From: Rossellomorea pakistanensis
Lineage (GTDB): Bacteria; Bacillota; Bacilli; Bacillales; Bacillaceae_B
Reading direction: 5' to 3'
Assembly (NCBI RefSeq): GCF_016908495.1
Contig: NZ_JAFBDZ010000001.1
Span: 1-64,000, forward strand
Length of the DNA stretch: 64,000 nucleotides
Positions 35,659 through 43,009 of this stretch are shown piece after piece. The position numbers were made by a program, and so were the translations under genes. The notes under the pieces were generated by a model, which saw only the letters and a program-made list of their open reading frames with translations, was not told the DNA's origin and made no database searches. Position 1 is the stretch's first letter. Each line of letters begins with the position of its first letter.

Positions 35659-36383
35659 TTGGTTTATAAAAATCCTAAAACCCTTCTGAATAAGGGAACT
35701 GGTTTTCTATCACGGTATAGTCATTCCCTAAACCCATATACAGGATGCTCCTTTGGTTGCTCCTACTGCTACGTACATCAAATGCCGGTTTCAACATTCA
35801 GAAAAGAAGAATGGGAATTATTAGAAAAAGAGCTCACACGATCTAAGCCTAAAGGAAAGGTAACGATTTTTATGTCGTCAAGCACGGACCCGTATCAACC
35901 AGTTGAACATAAGGAAAAAATCACACGTTCTTTATTAGAGTTGAAGGTCGAAAACCAACCAGATTTTCTTTTTATAAAGACAAGGAGTCCTTTGGTTCGT
36001 AGGGACATAGATTTCAAAAAACAAGGTGCGGGTAAGTCTAACGATTGAGACAGACAGGAAAGATATTCGAAAGCTTTTTACCCCGGTTGCTCCTCCTATT
36101 CAAGCAAGTTTGAAGACACTGGAAATATTAAAAGAAGCGGGTGTACCGACTCAAGCGACGGTCGCTCCGTTATTACCGAGCAGTGAAGATTTTCCCAATA
36201 TATTAGCAAGTCTGGTCAATCGGCTTTGCATCGATCATTACTTTATGGAAGACGGAAGGAACATCTGGGGATGGTTTAGAAGAGTGGTATAGTCCTACAG
36301 CCTATCAAGTTGTGTATGATAGGTGGAAAAGAGATTTCTCAGAAGATCAAATTCTTGTAAGTCAAAAAGAGTTTATGCCATAA
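35659..36383 (+). pseudogene. Radical SAM protein, spore photoproduct lyase-like (COG1533), broken by two frameshifts
   Basis: The N-terminal frame (TTG at 35659) holds the radical SAM cluster motif GCSFGCSYCYV (Cys-x3-Cys-x2-Cys) and FMSSSTDPYQPVE, typical of COG1533 SplB-like proteins. Near 36025-36030 the protein continues in the next frame with VRVSLTIETDRKDIRKLF and APLLPSSEDFP. Near 36240-36260 it moves to another frame ending in EEWYSPTAYQVVYDRW and a stop at 36381-36383. An intact homologue would be one polypeptide of about 240-290 residues. It is the fourth position of the ada operon, so it was probably co-expressed with alkylation repair before decay. A sequencing error at both sites is the alternative. 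Confidence 0.75.
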
Positions 36384-36487
36384 AGGAAATTATATAATTG
36401 AACATCATAAATTGGTTGAAAATATCGGTCGACCTTCATTAGAAATCGGAATATATATCGGTCAACCGACTAGGCCAGCCTAAATGT

Positions 36488-36841
36488 TTACGCCTCCCGG
36501 TACTCTAAAATATTTGTGGCTCCTTTTAAGGAATGTGAATGCCCATCATTATAAGTGGTCATTCCTGAAAATTCATGATAGTGGCCTCTGTTTGGAATTA
36601 TTATTGGAGGTCCCGTCCATTCCCGGAAATAATGAACATGCCCATCATCTAATGTAGTCTGTCCTTCAAATGAATGAACATGTTGATCCATTCCTTGCAC
36701 TGTATCCTTTGTCGTTCCTTGAACAACATGTTGGTGTCCATCGTCAAATGAGGTAGGAGTCGAAAAAGAATGTTGATGAACAGCGCCCACCCTATTGTCC
36801 CACCAAATATATTCAATATCATGAAAATGATGATCTCTCAT
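36488..36841 (-). CDS. His-rich repeat protein, YmaF-like
   Basis: A 117-residue small soluble protein with about 18 percent His. Three units of roughly 30 residues follow the pattern H-x-H-x-F ... T-x-x-x-DGH-x-H: HQHSF/DDGHQH, HVHSF/DDGHVH and HYHEF/NDGHSH. The paired HxH and GHxH clusters look like metal-binding sites repeated three times. This matches the YmaF family of Bacillus, whose function is unknown. AAGGAGG precedes the ATG. A hairpin at 36928-36967 separates it from the next minus-strand gene. Confidence 0.8.
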   Translation of the reverse strand: MRDHHFHDIEYIWWDNRVGAVHQHSFSTPTSFDDGHQHVVQGTTKDTVQGMDQHVHSFEGQTTLDDGHVHYFREWTGPPIIIPNRGHYHEFSGMTTYNDGHSHSLKGATNILEYREA

Positions 36842-36927
36842 TTGTTTACCTCCTTTTTTCCTAACACTTTATATAATTCAGGACAATCACCTAAAGGAAT
36901 CTATATTTACATATTTTATGGGGAAAT

Positions 36928-36967
36928 AGAAAAACGCTTGAGAAACGAAGGCTTCCCAAGCGCTTTC
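36928..36967 (-). terminator. Hairpin behind the 36976 gene
   Basis: AAAACGCTTG-GAA pairs with TTC-CAAGCGCTTT around a short loop, 10 bp beyond the stop of the minus-strand gene at 36976. Read on the minus strand, the stem is followed by a T-rich run. Confidence 0.65.
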
Positions 36968-36975
36968 TATTTAAA

Positions 36976-37251
36976 TCAGGTGTACGGCTCCTCTTCATTT
37001 TTATCTTTTTCATCATGTGTTTGATGAGCACCAGGTACTTGCCTTGGAAGGTCTTGGTGTAAGTTCCGGTTTTCATACGTAAAAGCACTGTAGTATTGTT
37101 GTTCTTCTTGCCATGGAGTACTTTTATTTTCAACTTCTTCGTGTTTGCCAATTGGCGAACCGTATGGTCCTTCCGGATATTCCTCTGAAGTTAAAAAATT
37201 TCTTTGCGTTTCAACATTGGAAACATCTGTATATTCTTTATCTTTTGCCAT
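36976..37251 (-). CDS. Small acidic hydrophilic protein, unknown
   Basis: A 91-residue protein rich in Glu, Gln, Tyr and Pro, with no hydrophobic core (EEYPEGPYGSPIGKHEEVEN, then DEKDKNEEEPYT at the end). Probably largely disordered. The ATG at 37251 has GAGGTGG 5 bases upstream; a GTG three codons earlier overlaps that site. I do not recognise the family. Small proteins of this composition are common in Bacillus spores or in stress responses, which is only a suggestion. Confidence 0.6.
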   Translation of the reverse strand: MAKDKEYTDVSNVETQRNFLTSEEYPEGPYGSPIGKHEEVENKSTPWQEEQQYYSAFTYENRNLHQDLPRQVPGAHQTHDEKDKNEEEPYT

Positions 37252-37451
37252 GGTAACCACCTCTTTTTATTTTTTTATAGTGTTACCATGATGGTGTAGA
37301 TTATTTTATAAGGTGCATAATCTATCTAAATTGAATCATTTGTTCTAGTTAAAAAATAATGGGGTTACTCTAATGGAGTTATTCCCATTAATTTGGTAAA
37401 TAATGTTATAATTTTAACGAATAATAATAGTTGAAAGGAGGATAAAGAGAA

Positions 37452-37520
37452 ATGAATCCCTTATTATTTGTGTTATTGATTGGTATGACAATCGTTTTGG
37501 ATTTCTATTATTTATCATGA
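37452..37520 (+). CDS. Tiny membrane peptide, 22 residues, perhaps a broken gene
   Basis: It encodes MNPLLFVLLIGMTIVLDFYY plus two residues, with a strong GGAGG 10 bases upstream. Right after its stop another frame continues with DRKRWGWMKNWSNFHKG and a second hydrophobic stretch (LVFSGFLIAS, stop about 37603). The two pieces would form a two-segment membrane protein if a one-base shift were removed. Either a single-pass micropeptide or the first half of a decayed small membrane protein. Confidence 0.4.
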   Translation: MNPLLFVLLIGMTIVLDFYYLS

Positions 37521-37701
37521 TCGAAAAAGATGGGGGTGGATGAAAAATTGGTCCAACTTCCATAAAGGATTGGTTTTCTCAGGTTTTCTGATTGCCTCGT
37601 AATTCATTTATCTTGGTATCAGCATGAAATATATATATAAAACCTGTTTATTAATATGTTGCCCGATTAACGTTATGTAAGTATGGATGAGGTGAATTCA
37701 A

Positions 37702-37959
37702 TTGTTAGATTCAATATTATTAATTACCTACCTTTCCGCATTAGTTATTTCTTTCATTGTCCTTTATAAAAAGCATAAGCACGTAAATAAAGAGGCAGGA
37801 ATTAAAAATTATTTAACATCAATATGTTTTTATTTAGGTTCATTGATCGGCTTTTCAGCTTATTGGTTTGATCTAGCTGGGATCATAAGTATGTTATTAA
37901 TGCTTTTCTTTTTGTTCCTCGGTGCTTATTTTACCAAATATCTTCAACCACAAAAGTGA
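37702..37959 (+). CDS. Small membrane protein, unknown
   Basis: An 85-residue protein with three hydrophobic segments (about 3-21, 40-57 and 59-78) separated by a basic loop (KKHKHVNKEAG). The start is TTG with GAGGTG 7 bases upstream. I do not recognise it. The neighbours on either side are other small membrane ORFs and a terminator at 37988-38010. Confidence 0.6.
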   Translation: MLDSILLITYLSALVISFIVLYKKHKHVNKEAGIKNYLTSICFYLGSLIGFSAYWFDLAGIISMLLMLFFLFLGAYFTKYLQPQK

Positions 37960-37987
37960 TAGACTTACTACATCGCAATTTTAAAAA

Positions 37988-38010
37988 AAGAAGGAGGCAG
38001 TCTCCTTCTT
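37988..38010. terminator. Bidirectional terminator
   Basis: AAGAAGGAG / CTCCTTCTT with a 5-base loop, preceded by an A run. It lies between the small membrane gene and the convergent oligoendopeptidase gene. Confidence 0.7.
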
Positions 38011-38070
38011 ATCATACGTAAAATGTAGCATTTTCACTTTATTAACCTGTTTGTTTTCACTCAGTCTTCC

Positions 38071-39864
38071 TTAAATCATTTTCTCGGTAATCAATAAATA
38101 CTCATTTACGGCATCCAATGTTGATTGGATTGATGCTTCCCAAAAGCCTTTTTTAGTAATATCTTGATTAAGATAACGTTCTGCAAGTTGTTCTACAGTC
38201 AATTTCCCTGAATTTCGTAAGAGCTCGTCGTATTGATTAATGAACGGACTTCCTTGTTCCTTTGCCAAAGCATAAATTCCATTACTGAATAAGAAACCAA
38301 TAGTGTATGGAATAGTATAGAAAGCTTGCTCTGTATTATAAAAATGGGAAATCGTCATCCAGTTGTAAGGGTTTAATTCAGCTATTGTCTCACTATATAG
38401 ATCAATCTGTATTTCTTCCATTAAATTAGTGATTTCTTCAGACGTCAAGAGTCCATGCTTTCTTTTTTCGTACAGTTTTTGTTCAAATTCAAACATAGAA
38501 GGGACAACACCAATATATTTTAAACCATTTGTGATTTTCATTTCGAGCAAGGATAACTTTTCTTTATCATTTTTGGCATTGGCGATCGCAGCATCCAGTA
38601 CTAAATTTTCTGTGAAAGTTGAGGCAGTTTCTGCAACGCTTGTTCCTTTTTGCTGGGAAAAGGCTGGTTCTTCATGCAAAATATAATTATGGTATGCATG
38701 CCCAAGTTCATGGGCAATTGTCACTACATCTTGATAACTACCTGCGAAGGTAAGAAATATTCGACTTTCTTTCGCGAGTGGCATAGAGGCACAAAATGCC
38801 CCGTGTCCCTTATTTGCCCTGTTTTCAGCTTCGATCCATCCTTCTTGAAAGGCACGCTCGGCAAATAAGCCAAGCTTCTTGCTAAAACGATGAAATTGAG
38901 AAATTACCATTTCTGCAGCGTCTGTATACGTAACGTTTTGGTCTGTTGTAAAGCTGGGAGCCATTATATCATACCATCCTAATGAATTGATCTTGGATAC
39001 TTGGGCTTTTCGTTTGATGAAGGATTTGATGACATTCTTATGTTCGTTGATGGTAGAAATCATCGTCTGCAAAGTTTGTTCATTGATTCGATTTTGGTCT
39101 AAGGATTCTTTTAGAATATTATCCCACCCGCGCTTTTTATACATGGATAACCTATATCCGGTCATGTGATTGAGAATAGAGGCAAAAAAATCTGCTTGTT
39201 TTTCAGAGACTTCTATAATCGAATGGGCAGTTTTCTCACGGATGGTACGATTGCTGGCAGACATTGCTTGATTTAACGCTTGACCAATGGAGAGTACTCG
39301 ACCATTTCCATCTGGAATTTCGAGTTTGGACATTAGTAACTCATAATGATTTTCCCAGCCAGCAAATCCACTAACAGATAAATCATTCATCAAGATTTCC
39401 ATTTCGGCAGGCAGCTTATTTTTCATCATTCGTTTGCGTTCCTCTAAATAAAACTGGTATGTCCTTACCTCTTCATGTTGGAGCAAACGTAACCAAGCCT
39501 CATTTGGAATTTTTACTAATAATTGATCTAGTTCTACAAGAAGGGAATTCAAATCAGCTTTGATCTTTGAACTTTCTGTCATTAAATTAGATACATTTTT
39601 GTTTTTTACATCTTCAGAGTAAACACAAATAAGATAATCATCTAGCTCAAGTGATCCATTCATGACATCTTGAATTAAATGAAAAAGTTGAATGATCTCA
39701 GGGATATTCTTTTTTTCTAATGGAAAATCAAAACTAATAATCTTTTTATGTAATTTGTCAATATCAGTGGTGAGGCGAGAGATCAATTCTTTTAGCTTGA
39801 GTGACTCTATTTCTCCTGGGTACAGCGAACTCAGATTCCAGTTTTCGCTAAAAATTTGCTCCAT
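38071..39864 (-). CDS. Oligoendopeptidase F-like zinc peptidase (M3B family)
   Basis: A 597-residue cytoplasmic metallopeptidase. The zinc site is His385-Glu386-x-x-His389 (TIAHELGHAYH), with a downstream Glu in VAETASTF as third ligand. The N-terminal helical region and the total length near 600 fit PepF/M3B enzymes, which cut peptides of about 7-17 residues. TAGGAGGG precedes the ATG. It is transcribed alone. Role in peptide turnover; the exact substrate is unknown. Confidence 0.9.
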   Translation of the reverse strand: MEQIFSENWNLSSLYPGEIESLKLKELISRLTTDIDKLHKKIISFDFPLEKKNIPEIIQLFHLIQDVMNGSLELDDYLICVYSEDVKNKNVSNLMTESSKIKADLNSLLVELDQLLVKIPNEAWLRLLQHEEVRTYQFYLEERKRMMKNKLPAEMEILMNDLSVSGFAGWENHYELLMSKLEIPDGNGRVLSIGQALNQAMSASNRTIREKTAHSIIEVSEKQADFFASILNHMTGYRLSMYKKRGWDNILKESLDQNRINEQTLQTMISTINEHKNVIKSFIKRKAQVSKINSLGWYDIMAPSFTTDQNVTYTDAAEMVISQFHRFSKKLGLFAERAFQEGWIEAENRANKGHGAFCASMPLAKESRIFLTFAGSYQDVVTIAHELGHAYHNYILHEEPAFSQQKGTSVAETASTFTENLVLDAAIANAKNDKEKLSLLEMKITNGLKYIGVVPSMFEFEQKLYEKRKHGLLTSEEITNLMEEIQIDLYSETIAELNPYNWMTISHFYNTEQAFYTIPYTIGFLFSNGIYALAKEQGSPFINQYDELLRNSGKLTVEQLAERYLNQDITKKGFWEASIQSTLDAVNEYLLITEKMI

Positions 39865-40075
39865 ATGAAAATCCCTCCTAAAAATTCTATTTAATTAAAA
39901 GTATAGAAGAAAAAGGAATATTTTCCATCGTACTGTAGACTGACTTTGTAAGGCACCCGTTTGATCAATTATTTAGGATGTGTAGAAGAAAAAATAGGTT
40001 TATGTTAATTTTGAACTATAAATAATTTTCCAAATAAGGAATTGTTTACAAAGGGATAAGAGAGAGTGATTACAA

Positions 40076-40243
40076 TTGTTTTCCCAAACACCAAAATGTA
40101 TCGAATGTAAGAAAGAAATTAAAGGAAATGATGTAGTTTATGTAAAAATGATTTTTCCGAAACGAAGAGGAATGACTGAAATAAAAGCTTATTTGCAAAA
40201 TGAGGGGAAATTTATATGTGAAGATTGTTATAACAAGAGGTGA
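40076..40243 (+). CDS. Small zinc-ribbon protein, 55 residues
   Basis: A short ORF from TTG at 40076 with CIECKK near the start and CEDCYNKR at the end, two Cys-x2-Cys knuckles 36 residues apart, and a basic middle (IFPKRRGMTEIKAYL). The layout is a minimal zinc ribbon. A GAGAGTG-type site lies upstream. Similar tiny Bacillus proteins exist under misleading names. The function is unknown; nucleic-acid binding or a metal-linked role is possible. It is 6 bp ahead of the next gene and probably co-transcribed. Confidence 0.65.
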   Translation: MFSQTPKCIECKKEIKGNDVVYVKMIFPKRRGMTEIKAYLQNEGKFICEDCYNKR

Positions 40244-40249
40244 CATGAA

Positions 40250-40444
40250 ATGAGAAAGCATACTCTAGTTGGGAAAATAACGATATGGCTTGGATTGTTC
40301 TATTTCATATTTGGCTGTTTTTCATTTCTTGGACCAATAGGGTATTCTTCTATTGCTCCAAAACAAGGATTAGCAGTCACATACATGTCCCTTGGAATTG
40401 CTATGATTTTATCCTCAAATTTCTTTAAGAAAGAATCTCAGTAA
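40250..40444 (+). CDS. Small membrane protein, 64 residues
   Basis: Two hydrophobic segments (about 10-30 and 43-57) and charged ends (MRKHTLVGK, FFKKESQ). GAGGTG lies upstream of the ATG and overlaps the end of the zinc-ribbon ORF, so translation is probably coupled. I do not recognise the family. Confidence 0.65.
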   Translation: MRKHTLVGKITIWLGLFYFIFGCFSFLGPIGYSSIAPKQGLAVTYMSLGIAMILSSNFFKKESQ

Positions 40445-40554
40445 TGTTCGAATTGACCGAAAAGAGTTTTTAGCTTTTTTAATAGATTAAGAGGATTACC
40501 TTATTTTGATATGGAATATATGTTCTATAAATGGGGCAAAAAGGGGATCGATTT

Positions 40555-41508
40555 ATGGTGGTAGCTATTCAAAATGGCTTTGAGAAATTTGAACGACTGT
40601 ACTCTTATGTAAAACAAGCGCAAACAGAATTTGGTTCATCAGCTGCGTCAGTTGTGGTTATTCAGGATGATAAAATCGTCACGGAATGGTATGAAGGAAA
40701 TCATCATTTTAAAAAAGGGGCAAGAAAAGTAGCGGAAGATTCATTATTTAATATTTATTCAACTAGAAAGACCTATATTTGTACTGCACTCGCTATTGCT
40801 ATCGTTGAAAACAAAGTTCCCATTGACACAGCTGTACATGAAATGATAGATAATATTCCTGAAGACGTTTTAGGAGAGATAACGATCCGAGATTTATGTA
40901 TGGCCACAGGGGCTAAATTCTTTGGAGCTTCTCGAATGGAAAGGGAAGAGCTTCAAGGTAAAATTATTCAGAAAATTACCGGTTCTAGCATTACACAGCT
41001 TATTAGTGAAAAAATCCTAAAGCCCCTTAAATGGGTGAATACGGAATGGGTCACTACACCGAAAGAAAATCTTGTTTGTGATTTTCAGGCTGCAGATGGG
41101 TATGCATCTGTAAGAATCGAATCCAACGATGGCCATGAACGAAATTTATATACAAGTTCTAGAGATTTGGCTTTTTGGGGTAACTTCCACCTGAAAAAAG
41201 GGAAGATCAATGGTGTTCAAATAATACCAAGAGAAGTCTTTGATTTAATGGAAGGCATGAGATTACAAGATCCTAAAAGGCGCATTTTAGGCTGGTACCA
41301 TCAAGATGATTGGTATTATGCGACAGGCGCTGCAGGCTGTCATTGCGTTGTTTTTCCAAAACATAATGCTGTTGGAGTGAGAATGTTAAATCATTATACG
41401 GATCACTATCAGGAAGACCAGCTCGCATTCAACAGCCTATTATTGGATTCTTTAAAAGACAATAGAAGCGAACAAATTCCATCAAATCGTTTGGAGATCA
41501 GGTCATGA
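40555..41508 (+). CDS. Serine hydrolase, beta-lactamase/class C family, apparently lacking the YxN motif
   Basis: A 317-residue penicillin-binding-like protein without signal peptide. The SxxK nucleophile motif is Ser69-Thr-Arg-Lys72 (IYSTRKTY). In relatives a loop with the YxN motif and a connecting stretch of about 30-40 residues come before the helix GKIIQKITG. Here REELQ (131-134) runs straight into that helix, so the YxN motif is gone, consistent with an in-frame deletion. A late HxG-like motif may be GAAGCHCVVF. The ATG at 40555 has AAGGGG 8 bases upstream. It may be inactive. The stop overlaps the next ATG. Confidence 0.75.
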   Translation: MVVAIQNGFEKFERLYSYVKQAQTEFGSSAASVVVIQDDKIVTEWYEGNHHFKKGARKVAEDSLFNIYSTRKTYICTALAIAIVENKVPIDTAVHEMIDNIPEDVLGEITIRDLCMATGAKFFGASRMEREELQGKIIQKITGSSITQLISEKILKPLKWVNTEWVTTPKENLVCDFQAADGYASVRIESNDGHERNLYTSSRDLAFWGNFHLKKGKINGVQIIPREVFDLMEGMRLQDPKRRILGWYHQDDWYYATGAAGCHCVVFPKHNAVGVRMLNHYTDHYQEDQLAFNSLLLDSLKDNRSEQIPSNRLEIRS

Positions 41509-41708
41509 AAAATAATCCCAAAGTAAAAGAAAGATATTTTCTCTTCCTTTTAGTATTTTCTTTTATTGGATTGATTGTAAAACTATATGGATATAGTCAA
41601 TCCAATCATCAGCCATCATTTTTTTCGATTGATATTGTGATCTTACTAATACTTATTCTAGTAAGCTCAATTGGATTAATGAAAGTAAAAAAGCAGCGAA
41701 AGAACTAG
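41505..41708 (+). CDS. Small membrane protein, 67 residues
   Basis: Two hydrophobic segments (about 11-29 and 41-58) with basic termini (MKNNPKVKERY, KVKKQRKN). It overlaps the serine hydrolase gene by 4 bp (ATGA), so they are translationally coupled. Unknown function. Confidence 0.6.
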   Translation: MKNNPKVKERYFLFLLVFSFIGLIVKLYGYSQSNHQPSFFSIDIVILLILILVSSIGLMKVKKQRKN

Positions 41709-41767
41709 TAAATCAGTTTACTAGAATTATTTTAAATTTGTGAAACAAAAGTTTGGAGGAAGATTGA

Positions 41768-42307
41768 TTGCTAACAAGTGATAACATTTATCTCAGACCC
41801 TTCGCTGAAGCAGATGCTGAAGAACTCATTCAATTTCAATTAGAAAACCGTGATTTCTTTGAGAAGTTTGCAATGGTACGTGACGAGAATTTTTATACTT
41901 TAGATTTCCAAAAGCAGTCCATCCTAGATGCTCAAAAATCAGCAGAAGAAGATAAAGATTATAAATATGGGATCTTTCTGAATGATAACAATCATCTGAT
42001 TGGAATCATCGATTTATTTGGGGTTCTTCGCGGCTCCCTTCAATATTGTTTCATTGGGTATTTTCTAGATAAAAAGTACAATGGAAAAGGGTATACGACC
42101 GAAGCTGTAAAATTAATGGTTGAATACGCATTTGAAAAGCTTCACTTACACCGTATTGAAGCTGGCGTCATGCCCCATAATATTGGTTCCATTAGAGTGT
42201 TAGAGAAAGCTGGATTCCATAAGGAAGGTATCGCGATTAAAAATGTGAAGATCAATGGAAAATGGAAAGATCATCAGGTGTTGGCGATTATTAATCCTAA
42301 TGATTGA
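41768..42307 (+). CDS. GNAT acetyltransferase, RimJ/RimL type
   Basis: A 179-residue acetyltransferase of the RimJ/RimL/SpeG group. The N-terminal strand LTSDNIYLRPFAEADAEEL is typical. The acetyl-CoA site is YFLDKKYNGKGYTTEAVKLM, and the end HRIEAGVMPHNIGSIRVLEKAGF is the family signature. Such enzymes modify ribosomal proteins or small amines; the target here is unknown. The start is TTG with GGAGGAAG upstream. A terminator follows at 42336-42370. Confidence 0.85.
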   Translation: MLTSDNIYLRPFAEADAEELIQFQLENRDFFEKFAMVRDENFYTLDFQKQSILDAQKSAEEDKDYKYGIFLNDNNHLIGIIDLFGVLRGSLQYCFIGYFLDKKYNGKGYTTEAVKLMVEYAFEKLHLHRIEAGVMPHNIGSIRVLEKAGFHKEGIAIKNVKINGKWKDHQVLAIINPND

Positions 42308-42335
42308 GAGTTGTGGGACATTCTTTTTATTGTGG

Positions 42336-42370
42336 AAAAAGCGTTTCTGTATGTTACGAAGCGCTTTTTT
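42336..42370 (+). terminator. Rho-independent terminator
   Basis: AAAAAGCGTTTC pairs with GAAGCGCTTTTTT, about 28 bp behind the GNAT gene. The T run continues for six bases. The rest of the 310-bp gap to the next gene shows no further feature that I can name. Confidence 0.75.
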
Positions 42371-42617
42371 ATATGAAGAATCTATAAGAAATTGGTTGTG
42401 AAACTTTTAACTTTGGAATCGTATAGGAATAAAAGAGACTTACTAAAAAATGGCGATTTTTGATTAACACCATGACTCAATTCGCCGGAAACATTGCAGG
42501 AATGGACGAACCATGAACTATATTTAATAGCATGGGTTGTTCGTTTAATATGTTTTAAGTTTCTAGATAATAGCATCCTCTTTTTCTTGCAAAGCAAAAT
42601 AAAGGTGTGAAATTATT

Positions 42618-42989
42618 TTGATTCAGTTTATTGATTATTATTATGAAAGAATTCAATGGTTTATTTTAATAGCAGGATTAATCGTCTTATTCTTTCTAAA
42701 AGAATATATAACAATTCCAATATTGTTCTATTTGAGCCTTAGAGCTGTAAAACACCGCAAAATAATTAAAGATAATCTTGCTAAAATGTCAATGAAAGAA
42801 AAATTGGTTCATGGTATTGAGTTTATCCTCATAATTGCTTTATTAACAGTAATCTTGATAAATACATTAGGCTCTTTAAATGATATCGGGGTCCCAATCT
42901 GGCTATTGTATGTGTATGTATTTCTTGTCATGAATATTATTTTAGCAGGTTATGTTTACATATTGAAAAAGATGTGGAAAAAAATATAA
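42618..42989 (+). CDS. Integral membrane protein, unknown
   Basis: A 123-residue protein with three to four hydrophobic segments (about 12-46, 67-85 and 93-115) and a basic cytoplasmic loop (RAVKHRKIIKDNLAKMSMKEK). The start is TTG at 42618 with AAAGGTG upstream. It is followed after 20 bp by the YcdB/YcdC-like gene, so the two are probably one operon. I do not recognise the family. Confidence 0.6.
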   Translation: MIQFIDYYYERIQWFILIAGLIVLFFLKEYITIPILFYLSLRAVKHRKIIKDNLAKMSMKEKLVHGIEFILIIALLTVILINTLGSLNDIGVPIWLLYVYVFLVMNIILAGYVYILKKMWKKI

Positions 42990-43009
42990 CGAAGAAAGAG
43001 TGGAGAACT

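Noticed and set aside
36891-37151. Minus-strand frame overlapping the small acidic protein gene
   Set aside because: It is an out-of-frame reading of 36976-37251 and a hairpin, without a ribosome binding site.
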